From Pholis gunnellus (taxonomy: Eukaryota > Chordata > Actinopteri > Perciformes > Pholidae): a DNA stretch of 64,000 nt. A program made the position numbers and the translations under genes. Under the pieces are notes generated by a model, which was given only the letters and a program-made list of their open reading frames with translations, did no database searches and was not told the DNA's origin. Each line of letters begins with the position of its first letter. Position 1 is the stretch's first letter. Below, one piece after another: positions 48,561 to 60,000 of the stretch. The stretch is from contig OU342806.1 in NCBI GenBank assembly GCA_910591455.2, positions 11,252,926 to 11,316,925 of the forward strand. The letters are read 5' to 3'.

Positions 48561-48746
48561 TGTGACAGAAGTGTGTGTATGTGTGTGCCTATGATGATGG
48601 GGAATCCCAGCGCTAGCCACAGAGCCAGATATGGGAGTGTGGGAATGAGACTGAGGGCTGGCAGGCTAACAAGGTCTTACACAGGAGGGGGAGGCCCAAA
48701 CCAATATGGCACAGAGACTGCTTATTCAACCAACAGAGAGAGCCAG

Positions 48747-48749
<3 letters not shown>

Positions 48750-48837
<88 letters not shown>
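48750..48837. repeat. (GT)n microsatellite, long
   Basis: About 44 uninterrupted GT units, ending in GAGAGA. Confidence 0.97.
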
Positions 48838-48844
<7 letters not shown>

Positions 48845-49076
48845 AACCCTTGGCTACTTATCCTCCCCGCTGGCTCAGTTAAATTGCACCCATCCTTGGA
48901 CTTGCAGTGGTATAACGTACACACACACATTATTCTTCCCCCTGTCTCTCTCTCTTTCTCCCCTAGGGATATTTGTATTTTATTTCTGTGGGGGTATTTG
49001 GCGCGGCCTGTGCGTTAATGTGGAGAAGGGAGAATTGTGGATCTGCTCTTGGCGCCTGGCTCACACTCAGGATAGC

Positions 49077-49078
<2 letters not shown>

Positions 49079-49153
<75 letters not shown>

Positions 49154-49200
49154 ACGCGCGCCTGTCTGTGTGTGTGTGTCTATGTGTGTGTGTGCGTGCC
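49079..49200. repeat. Compound (TG)n(CG)n(TG)n array
   Basis: About 37 TG units, a GCACGCGCGCC block at about 49152-49162, then further TG-rich sequence to 49200. With the array 240 bases upstream this makes a dense pair. Z-DNA-prone. Confidence 0.95.
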
Positions 49201-49209
49201 CGTGTGAAT

Positions 49210-50630
49210 GAGTGCTCAGTGATGCTAATGTGCAGACATAGTGAGGAAACTGCCTCCATTAACAAGCCTGAATACGTTTACCAATATTTCATCCACTCGA
49301 TAGTGCGTTTGATTTATTGTGTTCTGGAAACTAGGCTTTAGAAAGTGGGCACATCCTTTGCAGCTTAACAGAAATACAGTACAGCTGCCTTTTTGTTCCC
49401 AAATAGTTGTGGTGTTACTAACAGACTGAGCACAAGCTTAAAAGGCACTAAGAGGAAATGTTACGTTTATTATACATCCATACAATGTGCATTAACGCAT
49501 TATAACTGGCTTATTGGCTGCTGAAAAGGTGTAGAAACGGGAAAGCCGTGACATGATGGGGTCACGTCAGCCAAGTGGGAACATGTTCAACAGGGCTGAT
49601 ATTTAGATCAGATCAGCCAGAGTGGGAGCTGACCAGAGGTCAGCTTCATTTTGCGACACTCTAGATGTCACTGACAGGAAACAGCAGATCTGCTCGTCTT
49701 ATTCCAGCTGGAGGACATATCAGGAGTGCTGAAGACTGCTTATGTCATCAGTACAGTGTGTCTGAGAGAGAAAGTGAGCGTGTGTCTCAGCAGACATGTT
49801 TTATGACATGTGGGTTGGCTGGGTGAAGCACGGCAGGTGTAAGGAGTGTATTTTTAGGCCCTGTTGCGGAGGAGTACAGGATGATTGACAGAAACATTGC
49901 TCTGTAAAATCTGCTGACCAGAGAAAGAGACAAAAACACGGACAAACCAAAACAGAGTAAAACCTTGTTGACGTGTTGAACATGGAAGGCAGACTGTGTT
50001 CACACCCCACGCAATATAAAAACAGAATTTCACTTTCTCACCAAAAACAAAAATAACTGAGGAAATATCTATAGAGAATCCAAATAGATAAAAAATGACT
50101 TGGACATTACCAAACCTCATGGTGGCAGACCAGACTGTGGCGGAACAGAAGCAACATAACAGCAATTTGGCATTTGTTGTTATTATATATATGGTGTGTC
50201 GGAATAAAAGCCTTCATGTCATCTTGATAACATTATCAGACAGGATAAGAACCATTATTTATCAAGATGCGCCTATTGAGGATTAAAAGTGTCTTTCAAG
50301 GAAAATGTAGCCAATAGCAGCCCGACAAAAAACAATACTAAAGATAAAACCGATATAATGTCCGAAAACTGAACAGAAGGGGGACAATGGTAGCAGTAGA
50401 ATATATTACTGAGCAACATCCGTATGAAAGCCTGAAGAATGAAGATGAAGAAGTCATGTCTTCACAGAAGAGTGACCAGACTCGGAGAAGAGAGTCGGCG
50501 TACGTGTGCACCATGGTTGTTGGGGAGATTTCTGTTTTTTGCTGAACAATTTGTTATTTGTAGCAAAATATTTGGCAGCTCCGGATCCTCAAAGCGATGA
50601 AAGCAGTGTACACACACAGAGAGAGAGAAG
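49210..50630. other. AT-rich non-coding, nothing recognised
   Basis: No gene or named repeat. Open frames here are chance products. Confidence 0.35.
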
Positions 50631-50919
50631 ATGTCAGTGTTTGTGTTCGGGAGGAAGAGGCAGAGAGGGGGAGACGGGATACAGAGATAAACATACAGAG
50701 AAAGAGCAGCCTCCCTCCTTCTCGGGGCGTCTTGGCTGTTCCTGACGACGAGTTAAGGAGGTTGCGTATGTAAGTGTGAACGTGTGTGTTGTGGATAGCT
50801 TGGTGTTGGCATAGAAACTGTCTGCAGGAAGCGGTAGTTCAGGGCGGAGCTCCGCTGGCAGACTCTCTCCGCTCACTTCCTGTGTGATGTGAGGCAGGCA
50901 GGCGCACGCACCAACACAC

Positions 50920-51190
50920 ACACACACACACGCACACACTTGCTTGCACACACACTCGCACAGGGTTGGAGCGGGGCAGAGCGCTCGCCTGGAGAACGGT
51001 CCAACGAAATGAGAGAGCGAGGGAGGGAGGCAGAGAGGGAGGGAGGAGGGAGTTCAGCAGAGAGCAGCACTTTCCCACAGTCTGGGGATTTGACACATGG
51101 CTCTCACACATTCCTCAGCCCTGCGGCCGACCGACCATTGGCGCTCAGGGAAAGGAGAGAGAGAGAGAGAGAGGGAGGGAGGGGGGGATT
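50920..51190. repeat. CA tract and purine-rich low-complexity tract
   Basis: A short CA array (about 50913-50940) is followed by GAGGGAGG-type purine-rich stretches (51010-51052 and 51150-51188) that give long false open frames. Confidence 0.8.
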
Positions 51191-51199
51191 CAAGGTTCC

Positions 51200-52530
51200 A
51201 CCCATGGTGCTTCCAAACAATATGGAATTATAGAAGACAGGGAGTGTGTGTCTGTGTTCGCATGTGCCCTGCGTATGTGTGTCTTAGCATGTGTTTGCCT
51301 CATGCACCAGTGTTAAACCCTTTTCTTGGTCACATTTTGGCTCCTCCAACAGAATCAGTCAGTGACAGATGAGAGCTGGCAGGTAGCGAGACCTACACCT
51401 GCTTGTTTCAGACACTGACTCATTGTCCTCCTCACTGTCATCATTAAAGATGGTTCATATAACATGTTGAACATGATACATTTCTGTCAAATTGACCGTA
51501 TAGCCATTGTATAATTGCCATGAATAATTTTGTGGCCATAATCTTTTGGCCAAGTCCTATTGTTAATGTTATGTTACTTAAAATTAAAACCACCAAATAT
51601 GCTGGTATTGTACTTTAATTTTACACAATTAAAACACAAATCTCCATTTCAGAGTGAATTGTTGGGGGTTCTCTGCTATTTTGTTTAGTCTAATGCAGCT
51701 AATTCGACTCAAATGTAGCACACTGTTTCACTACTTCTTACTTAGCTCGTAGTAATTAGCTTAATAGAGATCCAATATTGAAACTGTCTAAACTTCACAA
51801 ACCTGTTTGCCCCCTCGGCTCTATACAATACAGATTGAATGAGCTTCCTTGTGTTCTTGCTTCATCACATACAGTCATGCGACCGGGCAATCTCGTCCCT
51901 TAATTCTTCTCTGTGGCAATCCATTTAGTTTACTTGATTATGGGTAAGACAGGACTAATCTCCATGAAATGCATAATATCAATCCAGGACGAGAAAAGAA
52001 AAAAAAATAGGAATTCTGGTCTTGTGGTTTCCTGTCTCTCATTTCTCCTGTCACTTCTCCTTTCTGTCCTACCTTGTGTAGTTTGGCCTTTGATGTTGTG
52101 GCCATGAGTCCGTCCTGTCGCTCTCCTACCGTCACCCTCCCCACCCCTCCCCCCCACCCCTCCCATCCAGCCCCCAGTGCTTCCTTAAATAAATGTTCTG
52201 CTCGGCGGGATTTTAAAAGGAAGCCAAGGTCGCCCTCCTTGACAATTACAACGCAGCCTGGGAAGAGTTGCTCTGCAAAGCTGCCCTGGCTGGCCCCCGC
52301 CAACAGACATACGGACCACCCGTACATGCTCATGATTGAGTGTGTGTGTGTGTGCAAGCACTGGTTAAAGACCTGACAAGCAGGAAAAGAAATGGTTGCA
52401 AGAGAAACCTGTAGAGTAGAGTAGAGGGAGGTGGCATGAGGAGAAGGTGGGGAGATGAAAGTAGACAGGCCCAATCATTTCTTAGTCGAGTGCCCATCCG
52501 CTATGGAGGATCCCAAATTGCCAATTAGGA
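51200..52530. other. Non-coding, mostly AT-rich
   Basis: No gene recognised. A C-rich run (52138-52165) and a short TG array (52339-52353) are present. The 178-codon minus-strand frame at 51938-52474 spans these low-complexity parts and has no domain. Confidence 0.35.
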
Positions 52531-52532
52531 TG

Positions 52533-52556
52533 CCCCCCCCCCCCCCCCCCCCCCCC
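52533..52556. repeat. Poly(C) run
   Basis: About 24 consecutive C bases. The exact length may be unreliable, since long homopolymers are error-prone in sequencing. Confidence 0.9.
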
Positions 52557-52599
52557 TTCCTTTTCTTCCAGCTTTCAAGCATGAGGTCAAAGTTAGAAC

Positions 52600-53815
52600 A
52601 TTGGTGTCTCTAAATGTCTGTGTTTTTCATTTGCGAGAGAATCTAAACACAGCGGGGAGGGAAACGGCTGCAGTCCCGGCTGTGAATGGCAGGCAGGCGT
52701 TTGATGCTGGGAAAGCGACAACAAAGCATTCCCGAAGGGAATCAACAGGGGGATGAACGAGCACTGCTATTCCGCACTACACCCCTGTGACACCTTGACA
52801 CCGTAGCTTCCTGCTAATTAAGAGGCGACAGTCTCTTCCCTGTCAGCACATCCTCAGCGTGCCTGCGTGCGGTGTGTGTGTGTGTGTGTAGTGAGGTTAG
52901 CTGGACTGATGAGCCGGGTCAGTAGAGATAGGAAGGGATGGGTGGGAATGAAAATTTGAGTTTAGGTGCGTGTGTGAGAAAACACATTTCTGTGTGACAC
53001 TGAGGTCTAGGTGTGGTTTAGTCGTTGAGTGCCTCTCATCTTTTGTCAGTTTTTGTGTGTGTGTTTTTGTCAATGGAGGCATCAGGAGCACAGCTGCTGA
53101 GCAGCTTAGCGTGCTAATAAAAGAGAATGAATGATATGATGAAGGTGGGCTCCGTTCCATCGTTATTCAGAGGAACTGGAGGCGGGTTTCAGAAATCACC
53201 TGCACCTTTACATGTCAGGGATCAAACCAGAGATTCGTTTTTATTGTGAGGGCGGCACTTTTTTCTATGACGGACAGCATAAAGAGAATGGGATACCCAT
53301 GTGTCCTCTGTATATTACCATCTGTTACTGCATTGTTTAGGTTAACTTAAAGTCTATTTCTATACATCCACACAGTGTGTGTGTACCTGTGTTAATCCTT
53401 TGTTTGACAGTCGAACATCTGTCCTGACATGACATGAAGTGCGTGCGTGTGTTTTTTCAATTGGTTTGAGTGTAATTAACTAAACGTGCTACAGGGCAAT
53501 TTCCACGGCAGTCTAAACCGTTAATCTCATTTTTTGTTTGTCACGAAAGTCGTTTCTGTGTCATTTGCTTTGTGTGAGTGTGTGTGAGTTAATGTGTGTG
53601 TCAGTAAGAGAGAGTGAGTGTTCCTGTTGGCTCGGCGAGTCAGGGCATCACGGTGGCCCCATTGTACCCGAGAAGCGACTGTTTCCCACTGATTTCTGAT
53701 GTTTTTAGAGGCAGCCAAAGTGCTCTTTTGTTTCCAGATGACTTGCAGGCAAAAAAATGTCTGTCCTGTTCAGCCGTCACCATGATCAGATAGCAATGGT
53801 GCAGCAAAAACGAAC
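52600..53815. other. Non-coding, some TG-rich parts
   Basis: GC-rich unique stretch at 52640-52860, short TG arrays near 52870-52888 and 53054-53066. No gene seen. Confidence 0.33.
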
Positions 53816-53820
53816 AAATA

Positions 53821-53825
53821 ACACA

Positions 53826-53865
<40 letters not shown>
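53821..53865. repeat. (CA)n microsatellite
   Basis: About 22 units with one AT interruption near 53831. Confidence 0.95.
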
Positions 53866-53866
<1 letters not shown>

Positions 53867-53869
53867 GTC

Positions 53870-54800
53870 TTTCATTTCGGGGACTCGGATGAGGAGGGCT
53901 TTGATGTTTCCTCAAGATGTTTTGTTCGGCGTGGCGGACGCCATGCACCACAAAACAGTTCTCCCCCTGTGTGTGAAGGCAGGGGATTAGCAGTTCCTGG
54001 AGTCCTTCTAATGAAGCCTGTTTGATGTGAGGGCCCAATTATTGTATGGGGGCCCAGAGAAAGGGCGGGGTGTGTGTTTGTATCGGGGGGCTGAGGGTTC
54101 ATCTAATGCGACAGCTCAGATGACCTCGCCATCCACGCCTTGACTCTCTATTACCCCATTCCACAATTTAGCCTCCCTGTCCCCCTACCCCATATATTAT
54201 TAATATGCAGAGTAGAGTTTTATCCTAAATACATCTTTACAACTTAAAATCAAAGTATATATGATTTGAATCATCATCTTAACACCTGTGTTGTATACAA
54301 ATTGGATCATAACAAACGTGGAAAGACAAAGGCAGTCCTTTAAACATTTAATATTTGATGAAGCTGGTGAAGCATATAACCTTGACATTCTCAAATAGAC
54401 GTTGCTTTACCATGTAGCTGCTCATTTCAAAGTTGTAAATGTTGATCCTGTAGATTCATCTTGAAGAGGAAAGACAGTGTAAAGTGATGTTTTTTGTACA
54501 GTATTGGTTTTGTTTCAATCTGCGGTTGTTTGCATTGAGGTGGTTACCAACCGGAGGCCATAGTCTATGCGCTCATTGTCCTGATACATCACAGGCTGAT
54601 ACATGTTCACAGGTCTTTATGGGTGCAGACTATACATTTCTAGATACAAATCCCAGATCAGATGGGGACCCCTGCACAATCAGACCGGACCTGAACACCC
54701 TGGTTAATGAGGTTAATGAGACCCCTTCTGAAACAGAGCAGCAATATGATTATAATGTCCTAAGAAAAAATAAATAATACGTTTCTATATCAAAATGCAT
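53870..54800. other. Non-coding, nothing recognised
   Basis: Unique stretch 53870-54190 of mixed composition, then AT-rich. No exon accepted. GGTTAATGA occurs twice in tandem at about 54701-54718. Confidence 0.35.
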
Positions 54801-54808
54801 ATCTTTTG

Positions 54809-54940
54809 CTACGTTTACGCCTAGCGTCCACACTTCTCCGAAGTTTTAAACCCCCAAAAAATGTTTGGAAATGCTACCGACGCTGTGTTAGTTTAAAAAA
54901 CTCAGGGGTTATCGCGCAGTGTGGACGGACGGAAACGTAG
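54809..54940. mobile_element. MITE-like DNA transposon remnant, copy 2
   Basis: The left end CTACGTTTACGCCTAGCGTC and the reverse complement of the right end (CTACGTTTCCGTCCGTCC) pair as terminal inverted repeats. Both continue into GTCCACACT. They share the GTCCACAC and ACGTTT words with the element at 44341-44507. Non-coding and about 132 bases long. Confidence 0.75.
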
Positions 54941-55123
54941 ACCTTTGAAAACGATGACTTACTTAATTAGTCGATGTGTCCTTCCCTGATAATTACAGAT
55001 GTTGCTGACGTTGTTGTCTATACTAGCAGCTGCTGTGCAGTTAAATTCTGCATTTTATAATGCTACTACTGCCTACATGCGGATGAAGCAAGCTATTATT
55101 GGAGCAATTTGCGAGCGGCAAAT

Positions 55124-55125
<2 letters not shown>

Positions 55126-55165
<40 letters not shown>
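55126..55165. repeat. (TA)n microsatellite
   Basis: About 20 TA units. Confidence 0.95.
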
Positions 55166-55169
<4 letters not shown>

Positions 55170-55170
<1 letters not shown>

Positions 55171-56280
55171 ATTTTCACCCCCTGCGACTCCTGAGGAGGC
55201 TGTTTTTTGATGCAGTGGCAATGTAGGTAGAGTGCAGTTCACCTCAGGCCACAGTGGGAGTGTTTGAGAATGAAATAGACAAGGGGCAAAGTAATCTTCT
55301 GAAATGCTGTCGAGGCATTCATGCCCATATCTAAACAAGAGCAAATATTTGGCTTGTGGGAAGGGAAGAGGTTGGATATGTTTGCACCGGTAGTCTGACG
55401 GATGTGCTGCGTGCGCATGCTGGATACACTCGGTGAACGTGTAGAGCATGTGTGTATGGCTGTGTGAATAGGGACAACAACAGTTTGTGTAAGGGATGTG
55501 GCAGTGTGTGAATGTGAGCATGCAACTATAAACATGCATGCGCATATGCAAGGGTGTGTGTGGAAGTTTTATTTATGCATAAATAATGAATTCCTTGCAT
55601 AGTAGTTTTTGTTGAGTCTTCAACAGATGGGGTTAAAACAGACACCACAAGAACAACCACTTCTTCAATGTGTGGTTTGATGTTGAAAATATTTAGTTTG
55701 ACAGACGAACTAGATGTTACTGCATGTTGTGTTAATCTGTCTCAACCTTGGCACCACAACCCGTTTCATGCTTTAAGTAGAACTAATATCCGTTTGACTG
55801 CTGAATTTTGTTGAAACGAAATTGGCCTTGCACTGAGAGTAAGTAAAGTATGATGTTGATTGTTAATAGGAAATTTGCTTCTCATTGCAGTCTTTCAAAT
55901 ATATAAGACAAAGATCAACTTTAACTGCTCAGAAAACATGTCACCAATCAGTTTCACATGAAATCTGTCTGCCTGTGCATTTAGTTAATCTGCTTTTATG
56001 TAAGGACAGATCACGACAGAGGATATGGTAAACAAGGGACTCTCCCGCCAGTCAGAGCTTACTCATCGTCTGCTTGGATGAAATCCACTCAGCACCAGTT
56101 TTTCCGCTTTGCTTTGATCAACCGAGGTTGTGATGACTGACTTCATCAGCTCCCTCTGAATGTTGGATGAGCTGACGTCATGAAACAAGTCACACTTCAC
56201 ACCTCAAATGGAGCATCTCTGGATCCCTTTGTGTGAATGAGTGACTGAAACACAAGTCCAAATAGCAGAGTGGAGCAACA
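55170..56280. other. Non-coding, nothing recognised
   Basis: TG-rich words around 55440-55565; the remainder is AT-rich. No gene or named repeat was seen. Confidence 0.35.
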
Positions 56281-56289
56281 TGTTTATCA

Positions 56290-56519
56290 TTACTACTACT
56301 ACTACTACTACTGCTATTACTACTGCAACTACTACTACTACTACTACTACTACTACTGCTATTACTACTGCAACTACTACTACTACTACTACTACTACTA
56401 CTGCTATTACTACTGCAACTACTACTACTACTACTACTGCTATTACTACTGCAACTACTACTACTACTACTACTACTACTGCTATTACTACTGCTATTAC
56501 TACTGCAACTACTACTGCA

Positions 56520-56553
<34 letters not shown>

Positions 56554-56565
56554 GTAGTAGTAGAA
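56290..56565. repeat. (ACT)n array with higher-order structure
   Basis: A trinucleotide array of about 275 bases in which runs of pure ACT are regularly broken by a fixed cassette, GCTATTACTACTGCA. The cassette recurs at least five times with ACT runs of varying length between. The array ends by switching to (AGT)n, forming a short hairpin ACTACTACTAGTAGTAGT at the right border. It creates false poly-Thr, poly-Tyr, poly-Ser and poly-Val frames. Confidence 0.95.
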
Positions 56566-56571
56566 ACAACC

Positions 56572-56770
56572 AAGGACATTTACTCAAGTACTGTACTGAA
56601 GTATAGTGTTGAGGTACCTTATTTAATTATTTCCATGTTCTGCTACATTATACTTCTTCTTGACCACAATCCAGAGAGAAATGTTGTACTTTATAGTCCA
56701 CTACATTTATCTGACAGCAGTTACTACTTCAAGAATTTACATTACAAAGGTATAGATTAAACTACATTTG
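56572..56770 (-). mobile_element. Dispersed fish repeat, family A, copy 3
   Basis: Starts ACATTTACTCAAGTACTGTA and continues GTTCTGCTACATTATACTTC, CCAGAGAGAAATGTTGTACT and CCACTACATTTATCTGACAG. This is the best-preserved copy here of the family also seen at 12968 and 16330. The left border abuts the ACT array, so the array may have grown from the element's edge. Confidence 0.8.
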
Positions 56771-57221
56771 GGATTGTGAACCCTTCTCAAATGCAGTGTC
56801 CAGAGTCTTTTCACCTGTACAAATAACCTTCGAGGTCCAAATACATCAAATGCAAATCAGTGTTGACCATTAGACTAAACTATTATACGATAGTTAAAAC
56901 TAGCTCCACCTTCACCAGCTAACAATACAACACCGCCTATGTATTGATGCATCAGCAACAATCTAAGCAGCAGAGCAGTAGTTAATGAGTGGGAGAGGGG
57001 AGAGGTATTCTGCGTCCTGAAAATCAACACAGTATTGATAGATGTGAAGCATGTTGCACACTTCTAACCATCAGTTAATTTATTCTTAGAGTGGGTGGCC
57101 CTAGAGGGGGGCAAAGGAGCAGTCTGTGGGGTGAGTGATTTCATAAAAAAGACAAGAGAGGAAGTAGATGACACGCACTGGCATGGCTGCACTGGGTCAG
57201 TGCGGGTTAGTGGGGTCAAAG

Positions 57222-57224
<3 letters not shown>

Positions 57225-57255
<31 letters not shown>

Positions 57256-57299
57256 TGTGTGTTTGTGTGTGTGTGTGTGTGTGAGGGGGGTGGGGGGGT
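57225..57299. repeat. (TG)n array ending in G runs
   Basis: Interrupted TG array of about 29 units ending in GAGGGGGGTGGGGGGGTG. The G runs could form a quadruplex. Confidence 0.93.
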
Positions 57300-57445
57300 G
57301 ATGCTGCGTGCCAACAGGGTCTTGTTTGCATCTCCTGAGAGGCCCAGAGAGGCAAGATCTTATCTGGCGCGTGCCTCAGCCGCTGTTTCCCACAATCTGA
57401 CTGCTCCACTGCCAGGAGGGGGGTGAGAGGAGAGACTTATGATTA

Positions 57446-57498
57446 TGTGTGCGTGTTTGTGTGTGTGTGTGTGTGTGTGTGTGAGTGTGTGTGTGTGT
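57446..57498. repeat. (TG)n microsatellite, interrupted
   Basis: About 24 TG units with a few substitutions. Confidence 0.93.
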
Positions 57499-57576
57499 CA
57501 GCAGGAGTCCCATCCGTCAACTTTACGCCGTCTTGACTGCCATGACATAATGTGCCTCAATACAGTGACCCCCCCC

Positions 57577-57578
<2 letters not shown>

Positions 57579-57621
<43 letters not shown>
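57579..57621. repeat. (CA)n microsatellite
   Basis: About 21 CA units, preceded by a short C run. It faces the TG array at 57446-57498, so the two could pair as inverted arms about 80 bases apart. Confidence 0.95.
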
Positions 57622-57629
57622 CCTCTTTC

Positions 57630-58930
57630 CACATTTATTTCTTCTTCAAAGGTTCTGCACATCAACAAGGGCCTCTTTTTCTGTGAATGCCGCATATTTG
57701 GCCTTTCATCAGTGCCCCCATTCCTCTTTTTATTTCTAAAGACCTCCACCCCTCCCTGTCTTTTCCCTCGCCTATTTTTCACTTTGATTGGGACTTTGCT
57801 TGGGATTAAGATGACCCCCCCCCCCTCCCTGCAGTCCCCCACCATTACCACCATGGCATGTCTCTCCTATGAATGAGAAGTGGTGAACCATTACAGGACA
57901 TATTGCAGAGATTAAATGATGACCTTCGTAGCCTTCTTGAATGGAGCATTTCTTCAGACGGCAAATTTTGCAGGGAGCACACACACATACATGTGCACAC
58001 GCAGACACGGCGCACACACACACTTGTGTGCTCACACTCGCCTACCGCTCTTTCATACCGGTGTCTTTATAGTATATACCGAAGCGTCGTGATTTTTATT
58101 TTTTCATTCTTTTGTTTATTCCATTTTTTGTTATGTATAATGTATCCTATTTAAATATATTATTTATATTGTTTATAAACTGTCGATAACCGTCCGAGTC
58201 CTGCAGGACTTTGTGTTGGCGGCCACAAATGTAACAAGAGGTAACTTTCAAAATATTAAGGCTTTGAAACCAAGAATTCACAGATTTGCTCAAACATCTT
58301 GCCTTTACATTTTTTTTATTATTATTATTATTCCCCATGTAAACAATTAACTTTATTAATATAACACATTGCATGCAAATCAGCACGTTTGTCTGTCTGT
58401 GTTTGTTCACGTATTTCTGTCTCTTTGCATTTGTGCGATTAAGTGTTTGTGTGGGTGCACACGTGGGTTTTTCGACAAGCTTCCAGAGGTTAGCTAAAGA
58501 AAGCCTGGCAGATTTCAGGGAGTCACACCAGGTCAAACCCAGAGCCCCCTTACATCCACCGCCACTGCTTCAAGGTTAGGAATCTGATGTGTGTGCGTGT
58601 GTGTTTGCAGCCGCCCCCACAGCTGGGAAAAGATCGATGCAGCCTCCACCAGCAGGCTCCTGGCCCCCGGCTGCTACTGTCTGAGAATGAGAGGCGGCGG
58701 TGTGTGTGTGCGTGCGTTAGGCAGGAAGGACAGATAGAAGGATGGAGGGAATGAGTGAGTAGCAAAGGGAGGGATAAGGGAACAAAATGAGAGGTGAGAA
58801 GGAAGGGAGGGAGGATGGGGAAGAGACAAAATATGCCCAAGCTGGCTGACTCACTCCCTCCTTACCCCCCTCCCTTACTCACAAACACACATATGCTCTC
58901 TCCCCTGAGTAAACACAAGCATGCACAGAC
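57630..58930. other. Non-coding; octamer near 58373
   Basis: C run at 57813-57824, (TTA)n tract at about 58312-58332, perfect POU octamer ATGCAAAT at 58373-58380, and a purine-rich stretch at 58730-58830. No exon accepted. Confidence 0.33.
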
Positions 58931-58935
58931 ACACA

Positions 58936-58962
58936 CACCCACACACACACACACACACACAC
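58936..58962. repeat. (CA)n microsatellite, short
   Basis: About 12 CA units with one interruption. Confidence 0.88.
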
Positions 58963-59063
58963 TTGTGAACACACTCCTCCTTTCTCTGCCAAGCGCTCCT
59001 GTGCCACTGCTCATCTGCGTGGGGGGCCCTGCAGGCAGTCTGGGCCCTTACGTGCCCTCTCTT

Positions 59064-59078
59064 TACACACACACACAG

Positions 59079-59129
<51 letters not shown>
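59064..59129. repeat. (CA)n microsatellite, interrupted
   Basis: Two CA runs separated by GATATATA near 59078-59086; about 30 units in all. Confidence 0.95.
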
Positions 59130-59132
<3 letters not shown>

Positions 59133-59139
59133 GAGTTGA

Positions 59140-60000
59140 TGTGTAAGACACGCTCTGATCCTGCATGCTGATGATAAAAGACAGGCAGCCGGGCTCCTGT
59201 CTTAGTGCCAGAGGGCAAGACCTGATAGGAACCCGCTGATTCTTGATCCTTCTCCTCTTCCTCTTCGGTCTTCATCACCATTGGAATAATTTCAATGCAC
59301 TGTTTTATTGTGCTTGCCATTTTCCTCTCTCAACTTAAAAAGCATCCACCTCTGTTTTCCATTTAACTGGATTTTGGTCGACACCAGAAATCCGCAGGTC
59401 TCAAGTTGAGGTCTAAAGTTGACAATTGGAGTTGTTTCATGGAAATAAGCAGGGAGAACATTTGTTTACTTGTGCACAAAGTGAGCAGTAGCCTAATGAA
59501 CATTCCATGTATATGTGTGGCTTTGTATTAATGCCTAGCTCTGTGTGATGGAGTTCAATGATTCATGTTTTTACGTGCATAGCCCCCAGCCTCACACCTG
59601 GCCTGGCAGGAGCTTTGGTCCCACCCCTCTTCCTCTGGTTCCTCGATTAAACCCACCAGCTCCACCCCCCTACACCCAAAAGAGGGAGGGACAGCACAAG
59701 ACTCCCTCTGGGTTCTTCAATCACATAAACAGCGCTCTCGGGTCTGAATGAGACCTGTTGCCCATGCACATTCAAACCCAGTTTCGAGAGAGGATGTACA
59801 ATATGTGGATGTACGGTGCAGATGGCCTGGACGATGAAGGCATAAATTAGCCTGTGCAAGGAAGGGAGATCCCCCATTGTTCCGATGCATTGCACACACA
59901 CATACACACACATACGCATGCTCACAAGCCTTCTGAGTCTGGCTCAAGCAGGAAGATCACACACACTCTGTCACAGCCTCTCAGATCAGGCTGCCCAGAG
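59140..60000. other. Non-coding, nothing recognised
   Basis: Unique sequence of mixed composition. A short CA stretch lies at 59891-59912. No gene seen. Confidence 0.35.

Noticed and set aside
48573..49211. Longest open frame of the window, 212 codons, plus strand
   Set aside because: It spans two TG arrays and is mostly Cys-Val repeats. The unique part has no recognisable domain.
51938..52474. 178-codon minus-strand open frame
   Set aside because: It crosses C-rich and G-rich low-complexity sequence, lacks splice-bounded structure and resembles no family I know.
56204..56606. Open frames of about 95-129 codons rich in Ser, Val, Thr or Tyr
   Set aside because: All are phases of the (ACT)n array and have no independent coding evidence.
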